Positions 34,699-46,324 of a DNA stretch of 64,000 nt are shown piece after piece. Location: positions 29,307,469 through 29,371,468 of the forward strand of contig BTRK01000005.1 in the NCBI GenBank assembly GCA_036245805.1. The letters are read 5' to 3'. The notes beneath the pieces are model-generated. The model was not told where the DNA came from and made no database searches. It saw only the letters and a program-made list of their open reading frames with translations. The position numbers and the translations under genes were made by a program. The stretch is from Pristionchus mayeri. Lineage: Eukaryota > Nematoda > Chromadorea > Rhabditida > Neodiplogasteridae. The stretch's first letter is position 1. Every line of letters starts with the position of its first letter.

Positions 34699-37600
34699 AT
34701 GAATCCGTCATTCCCTCATTTGATTATCTCACCTCCGCTCTCCCACCTCCCCTCGCTCCCTCTCCCCCTCCCTTCTCGCATCCGCTATCCATTTCACCTC
34801 CGCTCTCCCTCTCACTTGCCTTCGGATTACTAAGTTTATTCGAAATGAATCCGTCATTCCCTCATTTGATTATTTCACCTCCGCTCTCCCACCTCCCCTC
34901 CCTCCCTTCTCGCCTCCGCTATCCATTTTACCTCCGCTCTCCCTCTCACTTGCCTTCGGATTTCTAAGTTTATTCGAAATGAATCCGTCATTCCCTCATT
35001 TGATTATCTCTCCTCCGCTCTCCCACCTCCCCTCGCTCCCTCTCCCCCTCCCTTCTCGCATCCGCTATCCATTTCACCTCCGCTCTCCCTCTCACTTGCC
35101 TTCGGATTTCTAAGTTTATTCGAAATGAATCCGTCATTCCCCCATTTGATTATCTCACCTCCGCTCTCCCACCTCCCCTCCCTCCCTTCTCGCCTCCGCT
35201 ATCCATTTTACCTCCGCTCTCCCTCTCACTTGCCTTCGGATTTCTAAGTTTATTCGAAATGAATCCGTCATTCCCTCATTTGATTATCTCACCTCCGCTC
35301 TCCCACCTCCCCTTGCTCCCTCTCCCCCTCCCTTCTCGCATCCGCTATCCATTTTACCTCCGCTCTCCCTCTCACTTGCCTTCGGATTTCTAAGTTTATT
35401 CGAAATGAATCCGTCATTCCCTCATTTGATTATCTCACCTCCGCTCTCCCACCTCCCCTCCCTCCCTTCTCGCCTCCGCTATCCATTTTACCTCCGCTCT
35501 CCCTCTCACTTGCCTTCGGATTTCTAAGTTTATTCGAAATGAATCCGTCATTCCCTCATTTGATTATCTCTCCTCCGCTCTGCCACCTCCCCTCGCTCCC
35601 TCTCCCCCTCCCTTCTCGCATCCGCTATCCATTTCACCTCCGCTCTCCCTCTCACTTGCCTTCGGATTACTAAGTTTATTCGAAATGAATCCGTCATTCC
35701 CTCATTTGATTATTTCACCTCCGCTCTCCCACCTCCCCTCCCTCCCTTCTCGCCTCCGCTATCCATTTTACCTCCGCTCTCCCTCTCACTTGCCTTCGGA
35801 TTTCTAAGTTTATTCGAAATGAATCCGTCATTCCCTCATTTGATTATCTCTCCTCCGCTCTCCCACCTCCCCTTGCTCCCTCTCCCCCTCCCTTCTCGCA
35901 TCCGCTATCCATTTTACCTCCGCTCTCCCTCTCACTTGCCTTCGGATTTCTAAGTTTATTCGAAATGAATCCGTCATTCCCTCATTTGATTATCTCACCT
36001 CCGCTCTCCCACCTCCCCTCCCTCCCTTCTCGCCTCCGCTATCCATTTTACCTCCGCTCTCCCTCTCACTTGCCTTCGGATTTCTAAGTTTATTCGAAAT
36101 GAATCCGTCATACCCTCATTTGATTATCTCACCTCCGCTCTCCCACCTCCCCTCGCTCCCTCTCCCCCTCCCTTCTCGCATCCGCTATCCATTTCACCTC
36201 CGCTCTCCCTCTCACTTGCCTTCGAATTACTAAGTTTATTCGAAATGAATCCGTCATTCCCTCATTTGATTATCTCACCTCCGCTCACCACCTCCCCTCC
36301 CCCTCTCTCTCCTTCCCTCCCCTCTCTCCTCCGCTATCCATTTCACCTCCGCTCTCCCTCTCACTTCACTTGCCTTCGGATTACTAAGTTTATTCGAAAT
36401 GAATCCGTCATTCCCTCATTTGATTATCTCACCTCCGCTCTCCCACCTCCCCTCGCTCCCTCTCCCCCTCCCTTCTCGCATCCGCTATCCATTTTACCTC
36501 CGCTCTCCCTCTCACTTGCCTTCGGATTTCTAAGTTTATTCGAAATGAATCCGTCATTCCCTCATTTGATTATCTCACCTCCGCTCTCCCACCTCCCCTC
36601 CCTCCCTTCTCGCCTCCGCTATCCATTTTACCTCCGCTCTCCCTCTCACTTGCCTTCGGATTTCTAAGTTTATTCGAAATGAATCCGTCATTCCCTCATT
36701 TGATTATCTCTCCTCCGCTCTGCCACCTCCCCTCGCTCCCTCTCCCCCTCCCTTCTCGCATCCGCTATCCATTTCACCTCCGCTCTCCCTCTCACTTGCC
36801 TTCGGATTACTAAGTTTATTCGAAATGAATCCGTCATTCCCTCATTTGATTATTTCACCTCCGCTCTCCCACCTCCCCTCCCTCCCTTCTCGCCTCCGCT
36901 ATCCATTTTACCTCCGCTCTCCCTCTCACTTGCCTTCGGATTTCTAAGTTTATTCGAAATGAATCCGTCATTCCCTCATTTGATTATCTCTCCTCCGCTC
37001 TCCCACCTCCCCTTGCTCCCTCTCCCCCTCCCTTCTCGCATCCGCTATCCATTTTACCTCCGCTCTCCCTCTCACTTGCCTTCGGATTTCTAAGTTTATT
37101 CGAAATGAATCCGTCATTCCCTCATTTGATTATCTCACCTCCGCTCTCCCACCTCCCCTCCCCTCCCTTCTCGCCTCCGCTATCCATTTTACCTCCGCTC
37201 TCCCTCTCACTTGCCTTCGGATTTCTAAGTTTATTCGAAATGAATCCGTCATACCCTCATTTGATTATCTCACCTCCGCTCTCCCACCTCCCCTCGCTCC
37301 CTCTCCCCCTCCCTTCTCGCATCCGCTATCCATTTCACCTCCGCTCTCCCTCTCACTTGCCTTCGAATTACTAAGTTTATTCGAAATGAATCCGTCATTC
37401 CCTCATTTGATTATCTCACCTCCGCTCACCACCTCCCCTCCCCCTCTCTCTCCTTCCCTCCCCTCTCTCCTCCGCTATCCATTTCACCTCCGCTCTCCCT
37501 CTCACTTCACTTGCCTTCGGATTACTAAGTTTATTCGAAATGAATCCGTCATTCCCTCATTTGATTATCTCACCTCCGCTCTCCCACCTCCCCTCGCTCC

Positions 37601-38520
37601 CTCTCCCCCTCCCTTCTCGCATCCGCTATCCATTTCACCTCCTCTCTCCCTCTCACTTGCCTTCGGATTACTAAGTTTATTCAAAATGAATCCGTCATTT
37701 CCTCATTTGATTATCTCACCTCCGCTCTCCCACCTCCCCTCCCTCCCCCCCCCCTTCACTCCTCCGGTATCCGTTTTATCTCCGCTCTCCCTCTCACTTG
37801 CCTTCGGATTACTAAGTTTATTCGAAATGAATCCGTCATTCCCTCATTTGATTATCTCACCTCCGCTCTCCCACCTCCCCTCCCTCCCTTCTCGCCTCCG
37901 CTATCCATTTTACCTCCGCTCTCCCTCTCACTTGCCTTCGGATTTCTAAGTTTATTCGAAATGAATCCGTCATTCCCTCATTTGATTATCTCACCTCCGC
38001 TCTCCCACCTCCCCTCCTTCCCCCCCCCTTCACTCCTCCGGTATCCGTTTTATCTCCGCTCTCCCTCTCACTTGCCTTCGGATTACTAAGTTTATTCGAA
38101 ATGAATCCGTCATTCCCTCATTTGATTATCTCACCTCCGCTCTCCCACCTCCCCTCGCTCCCTCTCCCCCTCCCTTCTCGCATCCGCTATCCATTTCACC
38201 TCCTCTCTCCCTCTCACTTGCCTTCGGATTACTAAGTTTATTCAAAATGAATCCGTCATTTCCTCATTTGATTATCTCACCTCCGCTCTCCCACCTCCCC
38301 TCCCTCCCCCCCCCTTCACTCCTCCGGTATCCGTTTTATCTCCGCTCTCCCTCTCACTTGCCTTCGGATTACTAAGTTTATTCGAAATGAATCCGTCATT
38401 CCCTCATTTGATTATCTCACCTCCGCTCTCCCACCTCCCCTCCCTCCCTTCTCGCCTCCGCTATCCATTTTACCTCCGCTCTCCCTCTCACTTGCCTTCG
38501 GATTTCTAAGTTTATTCGAA
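34699..38520 (+). repeat. A/B dimers with 1,140-bp duplication and trimers
   Basis: 35259-36244 recurs at 36399-37385 at an offset of 1,140-1,141 bp, sharing the CTCTGCCACC marker (35580, 36720) and a private CCGTCATACCC variant (36111, 37252). A one-base C insertion near 37155 (CCTCCCCTCCCCTCCC) explains the one-base change in offset. 37539-38520 repeats the A-C-B trimer pattern. Confidence 0.85.
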
Positions 38521-39101
38521 ATGAATCCGTCATTCCCTCATTTGATTATCTCACCTCCGCTCTCCCACCTCCCCTCCTTCCCCCCCCCCTTCACTCCTCC
38601 GGTATCCGTTTTATCTCCGCTCTCCCTCTCACTTGCCTTCGGATTACTAAGTTTATTCGAAATGAATCCGTCATTCCCTCATTTGATTATCTCACCTCCG
38701 CTCACCACCTCCCCTCCCCCTCTCTCTCCTTCCCTCCCCTCTCTCCTCCGCTATCCATTTCACCTCCGCTCTCCCTCTCACTTGCCTTCGGATTACTAAG
38801 TTTATTCGAAATGAATCCGTCATTCCCTAATTTGATTATCTCACCTCCGCTCTCCCACCTCCCCTCCCTCTCCCCCTCCCTTCTCGCCTCCGCTATCCGT
38901 TTTATCTCCGCTCTCCCTCTCACTTGCCTTCGGATTACTAAGTTTATTCGAAATGAATCCGTCATTCCCTCATTTGATTATCTCACCTCCGCTCACCACC
39001 TCCCCTCCCCCTCTCTCTCCTTCCCTCCCCTCTCTCCTCCGCTATCCATTTCACCTCCGCTCTCCCTCTCACTTGCCTTCGGATTACTAAGTTTATTCGA
39101 A
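38521..39101 (+). repeat. Block beta fragment
   Basis: The C, D, F, D order at 38521, 38662, 38811 and onward matches 11177-11757. The F monomer carries a private CATTCCCTAATTTG change near 38823. It leads without a break into the A and TTACTAAC-B monomers that start the next block. Confidence 0.8.
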
Positions 39102-42100
39102 ATGAATCCGTCATTTCCTCATTTGATTATCTCACCTCCGCTCTCCCACCTCCCCTCGCTCCCTCTCCCCCTCCCTTCTCGCATCCGCTATCCATTTCAC
39201 CTCCGCTCTCCCTCTCACTTGCCTTCGGATTACTAACTTTATTCGAAATGAATCCGTCATTCCCTCATTTGATTATTTCACCTCCGCTCTCCCACCTCCC
39301 CTCCCTCCCTTCTCGCCTCCGCTATCCATTTTACCTCCGCTCTCCCTCTCACTTGCCTTCGGATTTCTAAGTTTATTCGAAATGAATCCGTCATTCCCTC
39401 ATTTGATTATCTCTCCTCCGCTCTCCCACCTCCCCTCGCTCCCTCTCCCCCTCCCTTCTCGCATCCGCTATCCATTTCACCTCCGCTCTCCCTCTCACTT
39501 GCCTTCGGATTACTAACTTTATTCGAAATGAATCCGTCATTCCCTCATTTGATTATTTCACCTCCGCTCTCCCACCTCCCCTCCCTCCCTTCTCGCCTCC
39601 GCTATCCATTTTACCTCCGCTCTCCCTCTCACTTGCCTTCGGATTTCTAAGTTTATTCGAAATGAATCCGTCATTCCCTCATTTGATTATCTCACCTCCG
39701 CTCTCCCACCTCCCCTCGCTCCCTCTCCCCCTCCCTTCTCGCATCCGCTATCCATTTCACCTCCGCTCTCCCTCTCACTTGCCTTCGGATTACTAACTTT
39801 ATTCGAAATGAATCCGTCATTCCCTCATTTGATTATTTCACCTCCGCTCTCCCACCTCCCCTCCCTCCCTTCTCGCCTCCGCTATCCATTTTACCTCCGC
39901 TCTCCCTCTCACTTGCCTTCGGATTTCTAAGTTTATTCGAAATGAATCCGTCATTCCCTCATTTGATTATTTCACCTCCGCTCTCCCACCTCCCCTCCCT
40001 CCCTTCTCGCCTCCGCTATCCATTTTACCTCCGCTCTCCCTCTCACTTGCCTTCGGATTTCTAAGTTTATTCGAAATGAATCCGTCATTCCCTCATTTGA
40101 TTATCTCTCCTCCGCTCTCCCACCTCCCCTCGCTCCCTCTCCCCCTCCCTTCTCGCATCCGCTATCCATTTCACCTCCGCTCTCCCTCTCACTTGCCTTC
40201 GGATTTCTAAGTTTATTCGAAATGAATCCGTCATTCCCCCATTTGATTATCTCACCTCCGCTCTCCCACCTCCCCTCCCTCCCTTCTCGCATCCGCTATC
40301 CATTTCACCTCCGCTCTCCCTCTCACTTGCCTTCGGATTTCTAAGTTTATTCGAAATGAATCCGTCATTCCCCCATTTGATTATCTCTCCTCCGCTCTCC
40401 CACCTCCCCTTGCTCCCTCTCCCCCTCCCTTCTCGCATCCGCTATCCATTTTACCTCCGCTCTCCCTCTCACTTGCCTTCGGATTTCTAAGTTTATTCGA
40501 AATGAATCCGTCATTCCCTCATTTGATTATCTCACCTCCGCTCTCCCACCTCCCCTCCCTCCCTTCTCGCCTCCGCTATCCATTTTACCTCCGCTCTCCC
40601 TCTCACTTGCCTTCGGATTTCTAAGTTTATTCGAAATGAATCCGTCATTCCCTCATTTGATTATCTCACCTCCGCTCTCCCACCTCCCCTCGCTCCCTAT
40701 CCCCCTCCCTTCTCGCATCCGCTATCCATTTCACCTCCGCTCTCCCTCTCACTTGCCTTCGAATTACTAAGTTTATTCGAAATGAATCCATCATTCCCTC
40801 ATTTGATTATCTCACCTCCGCTCACCACCTCCCCTCCCCCTCTCTCTCCTTCCCTCCCCTCTCTCCTCCGCTATCCATTTCACCTCCGCTCTCCCTCTCA
40901 CTTCACTTGCCTTCGGATTACTAAGTTTATTCGAAATGAATCCGTCATTCCCTCATTTGATTATCTCACCTCCGCTCTCCCACCTCCCCTCCCTCTCCCC
41001 CCCCCTTCACTCCTCCGCTATCCGTTTTATCTCCGCTCTCCCTCTCACTTGCCTTCGAATTACTAAGTTTATTCGAAATGAATCCGTCATTCCCTCATTT
41101 GATTATCTCACCTCCGCTCACCACCTCCCCTCCCCCTCTCTCTCCTTCCCTCCCCTCTCTCCTCCGCTATCCATTTCACCTCCGCTCTCCCTCTCACTTG
41201 CCTTCGGATTACTAAGTTTATTCGAAATGAATCCGTCATTCCCTCATTTGATTATCTCACCTCCGCTCTCCCACCTCCCCTCGCTCCCTCTCCCCCTCCC
41301 TTCTCACATCCGCTATCCATTTCACCTCCGCTCTCCCTCTCACTTGCCTTCGGATTACTAAGTTTATTCGAAATGAATCCGTCATTCCCTCATTTGATTA
41401 TCTCACCTCCGCTCTCCCACCTCCCCTCCCTCCCTTCTCGCCTCCGCTATCCATTTTACCTCCGCTCTCCCTCTCACTTGCCTTCGGATTTCTAAGTTTA
41501 TTCGAAATGAATCCGTCATTCCCTCATTTGATTATCTCTTCTCCGCTCTCCCACCTCCCCTCGCTCCCTCTCCCCCTCCCTTCTCGCATCCGCTATCCAT
41601 TTCACCTCCGCTCTCCCTCTCACTTGCCTTCGGATTTCTAAGTTTATTCGAAATGAATCCGTCATTCCCTCATTTGATTATCTCTCCTCCGCTCTCCCAC
41701 CTCCCCTTGCTCCCTCTCCCCCTCCCTTCTCGCATCCGCTATCCATTTCACCTCCGCTCTCCCTCTCACTTGCCTTCGGATTACTAAGTTTATTCAAAAT
41801 GAATCCGTCATTCCCTCATTTGATTATCTCACCTCCGCTCTCCCACCTCCCCTCCCTCCCCCCCCTTCACTCCTCCGGTATCCGTTTTATCTCCGCTCTC
41901 CCTCTCACTTGCCTTCGGATTACTAAGTTTATTCGAAATGAATCCGTCATTCCCTCATTTGATTAACTCACCTCCGCTCACCACCTCCCCTCCCCCTCTC
42001 TCTCCTTCCCTCCCCTCTCTCCTCCGCTATCCATTTCACCTCCGCTCTCCCTCTCACTTGCCTTCGGATTACTAAGTTTATTCGAAATGAATCCGTCATT

Positions 42101-42890
42101 CCCTCATTTGATTAACTCACCTCCGCTCACCACCTCCCCTCCCCCTCTCTCTCCTTCCCTCCCTTCTCGCCTCCGCTATCCATTTCACCTCCGCTCTCCC
42201 TCTCACTTGCCTTCGAATTACTAAGTTTATTCGAAATGAATCCGTCATTCCCTCATTTGATTATCTCACCTCCGCTCACCACCTCCCCTCCCCCTCTCTC
42301 TCCTTCCCTCCCCTCTCTCCTCCGCTATCCATTTCACCTCCGCTCTCCCTCTCACTTCACTTGCCTTCGGATTACTAAGTTTATTCGAAATGAATCCGTC
42401 ATTCCCTCATTTGATTATCTCACCTCCGCTCTCCCACCTCCCCTCCCTCTCCCCCCCCCCTTCACTCCTCCGCTATCCGTTTTATCTCCGCTCTCCCTCT
42501 CACTTGCCTTCGAATTACTAAGTTTATTCGAAATGAATCCGTCATTCCCTCATTTGATTATCTCACCTCCGCTCACCACCTCCCCTCCCCCTCTCTCTCC
42601 TTCCCTCCCCTCTCTCCTCCGCTATCCATTTCACCTCCGCTCTCCCTCTCACTTGCCTTCGGATTACTAAGTTTATTCGAAATGAATCCGTCATTCCCTC
42701 ATTTGATTATCTCACCTCCGCTCTCCCACCTCCCCTCGCTCCCTCTCCCCCTCCCTTCTCACATCCGCTATCCATTTCACCTCCGCTCTCCCTCTCACTT
42801 GCCTTCGGATTACTAAGTTTATTCGAAATGAATCCGTCATTCCCTCATTTGATTATCTCACCTCCGCTCTCCCACCTCCCCTCCCTCCCT
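39102..42890 (+). repeat. 3.8-kb block delta, copy 1
   Basis: This segment recurs 7,223 bp downstream. Shared private markers are CGCTCCCTATCC (about 40694) and AATCCATCATTCC (about 40786). It begins with A/B monomers whose core reads TTACTAACTTT and ends with the first full 10-mer, and all of its monomer starts are reproduced at the constant offset. Confidence 0.9.
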
Positions 42891-45732
42891 TCTCGCCTCC
42901 GCTATCCATTTTACCTCCGCTCTCCCTCTCACTTGCCTTCGGATTTCTAAGTTTATTCGAAATGAATCCGTCATTCCCTCATTTGATTATCTCTTCTCCG
43001 CTCTCCCACCTCCCCTCGCTCCCTCTCCCCCTCCCTTCTCGCATCCGCTATCCATTTCACCTCCGCTCTCCCTCTCACTTGCCTTCGGATTTCTAAGTTT
43101 ATTCGAAATGAATCCGTCATTCCCTCATTTGATTATCTCTCCTCCGCTCTCCCACCTCCCCTTGCTCCCTCTCCCCCTCCCTTCTCGCATCCGCTATCCA
43201 TTTCACCTCCGCTCTCCCTCTCACTTGCCTTCGGATTACTAAGTTTATTCAAAATGAATCCGTCATTCCCTCATTTGATTATCTCACCTCCGCTCTCCCA
43301 CCTCCCCTCCCTCCCCCCCCTTCACTCCTCCGGTATCCGTTTTATCTCCGCTCTCCCTCTCACTTGCCTTCGGATTACTAAGTTTATTCGAAATGAATCC
43401 GTCATTCCCTCATTTGATTAACTCACCTCCGCTCACCACCTCCCCTCCCCCTCTCTCTCCTTCCCTCCCCTCTCTCCTCCGCTATCCATTTCACCTCCGC
43501 TCTCCCTCTCACTTGCCTTCGGATTACTAAGTTTATTCGAAATGAATCCGTCATTCCCTCATTTGATTAACTCACCTCCGCTCACCACCTCCCCTCCCCC
43601 TCTCTCTCCTTCCCTCCCTTCTCGCCTCCGCTATCCATTTCACCTCCGCTCTCCCTCTCACTTGCCTTCGAATTACTAAGTTTATTCGAAATGAATCCGT
43701 CATTCCCTCATTTGATTATCTCACCTCCGCTCACCACCTCCCCTCCCCCTCTCTCTCCTTCCCTCCCCTCTCTCCTCCGCTATCCATTTCACCTCCGCTC
43801 TCCCTCTCACTTCACTTGCCTTCGGATTACTAAGTTTATTCGAAATGAATCCGTCATTCCCTCATTTGATTATCTCACCTCCGCTCTCCCACCTCCCCTC
43901 CCTCTCCCCCCCCCCTTCACTCCTCCGCTATCCGTTTTATCTCCGCTCTCCCTCTCACTTGCCTTCGAATTACTAAGTTTATTCGAAATGAATCCGTCAT
44001 TCCCTCATTTGATTATCTCACCTCCGCTCACCACCTCCCCTCCCCCTCTCTCTCCTTCCCTCCCCTCTCTCCTCCGCTATCCATTTCACCTCCGCTCTCC
44101 CTCTCACTTGCCTTCGGATTACTAAGTTTATTCGAAATGAATCCGTCATTCCCTCATTTGATTATCTCACCTCCGCTCTCCCACCTCCCCTCGCTCCCTC
44201 TCCCCCTCCCTTCTCACATCCGCTATCCATTTCACCTCCGCTCTCCCTCTCACTTGCCTTCGGATTACTAAGTTTATTCGAAATGAATCCGTCATTCCCT
44301 CATTTGATTATCTCACCTCCGCTCTCCCACCTCCCCTCCCTCCCTTCTCGCCTCCGCTATCCATTTTACCTCCGCTCTCCCTCTCACTTGCCTTCGGATT
44401 TCTAAGTTTATTCGAAATGAATCCGTCATTCCCTCATTTGATTATCTCTTCTCCGCTCTCCCACCTCCCCTCGCTCCCTCCCCCCCTCCCTTCTCGCATC
44501 CGCTATCCATTTCACCTCCGCTCTCCCTCTCACTTGCCTTCGGATTACTAAGTTTATTCAAAATGAATCCGTCATTCCCTCATTTGATTATCTCACCTCC
44601 GCTCTCCCACCTCCCCTCCCTCCCCCCCCTTCACTCCTCCGGTATCCGTTTTATCTCCGCTCTCCCTCTCACTTGCCTTCGGATTACTAAGTTTATTCGA
44701 AATGAATCCGTCATTCCCTCATTTGATTAACTCACCTCCGCTCACCACCTCCCCTCCCCCTCTCTCTCCTTCCCTCCCCTCTCTCCTCCGCTATCCATTT
44801 CACCTCCGCTCTCCCTCTCACTTGCCTTCGGATTACTAAGTTTATTCGAAATGAATCCGTCATTCCCTCATTTGATTAACTCACCTCCGCTCACCACCTC
44901 CCCTCCCCCTCTCTCTCCTTCCCTCCCTTCTCGCCTCCGCTATCCATTTCACCTCCGCTCTCCCTCTCACTTGCCTTCGAATTACTAAGTTTATTCGAAA
45001 TGAATCCGTCATTCCCTCATTTGATTATCTCACCTCCGCTCACCACCTCCCCTCCCCCTCTCTCTCCTTCCCTCCCCTCTCTCCTCCGCTATCCATTTCA
45101 CCTCCGCTCTCCCTCTCACTTCACTTGCCTTCGGATTACTAAGTTTATTCGAAATGAATCCGTCATTCCCTCATTTGATTATCTCACCTCCGCTCTCCCA
45201 CCTCCCCTCCCTCTCCCCCCCCCTTCACTCCTCCGCTATCCGTTTTATCTCCGCTCTCCCTCTCACTTGCCTTCGAATTACTAAGTTTATTCGAAATGAA
45301 TCCGTCATTCCCTCATTTGATTATCTCACCTCCGCTCACCACCTCCCCTCCCCCTCTCTCTCCTTCCCTCCCCTCTCTCCTCCGCTATCCATTTCACCTC
45401 CGCTCTCCCTCTCACTTGCCTTCGGATTACTAAGTTTATTCGAAATGAATCCGTCATTCCCTCATTTGATTATCTCTTCTCCGCTCTCCCACCTCCCCTC
45501 GCTCCCTCCCCCCCTCCCTTCTCGCATCCGCTATCCATTTCACCTCCGCTCTCCCTCTCACTTGCCTTCGGATTACTAAGTTTATTCAAAATGAATCCGT
45601 CATTCCCTCATTTGATTATCTCACCTCCGCTCTCCCACCTCCCCTCCCTCCCCCCCCCCCTTCACTCCTCCGGTATCCGTTTTATCTCCGCTCTCCCTCT
45701 CACTTGCCTTCGGATTACTAAGTTTATTCGAA
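40782..45732 (+). repeat. 10-mer series of about 1,455 bp with stepwise shortening
   Basis: Successive units start at D+5 monomers: 40782-42235 (1,454 bp), 42236-43690 (1,455 bp), 43691-44999 (1,309 bp) and 45000-45732 (733 bp). The full unit is D+5, E, D, A, B, A, A, C, D, D/B hybrid, including two monomers with GATTAACTCACC. The third copy lacks exactly one A monomer (146 bp). It overlaps the end of the delta block. Confidence 0.88.
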
Positions 45733-46324
45733 ATGAATCCGTCATTCCCTCATTTGATTATCTCACCTCCGCTCACCACCTCCCCTCCCCCTCTCTCTCC
45801 TTCCCTCCCCTCTCTCCTCCGCTATCCATTTCACCTCCGCTCTCCCTCTCACTTCACTTGCCTTCGGATTACTAAGTTTATTCGAAATGAATCCGTCATT
45901 CCCTCATTTGATTATCTCACCTCCGCTCTCCCACCTCCCCTCCCTCTCCCCCCCCCCTTCACTCCTCCGCTATCCGTTTTATCTCCGCTCTCCCTCTCAC
46001 TTGCCTTCGAATTACTAAGTTTATTCGAAATGAATCCGTCATTCCCTCATTTGATTATCTCACCTCCGCTCACCACCTCCCCTCCCCCTCTCTCTCCTTC
46101 CCTCCCCTCTCTCCTCCGCTATCCATTTCACCTCCGCTCTCCCTCTCACTTGCCTTCGGATTACTAAGTTTATTCGAAATGAATCCGTCATTCCCTCATT
46201 TGATTATCTCTTCTCCGCTCTCCCACCTCCCCTCGCTCCCTCCCCCCCTCCCTTCTCGCATCCGCTATCCATTTCACCTCCGCTCTCCCTCTCACTTGCC
46301 TTCGGATTACTAAGTTTATTCGAA
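45733..46324 (+). repeat. Link between the 10-mer series and delta copy 2
   Basis: D+5, E, D and A monomers (the A with CTTCTCC and CGCTCCCTCCCCCC) end where the second delta copy begins. 45000-46167 has a counterpart at 50922-52090, offset 5,922 bp. Confidence 0.8.
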
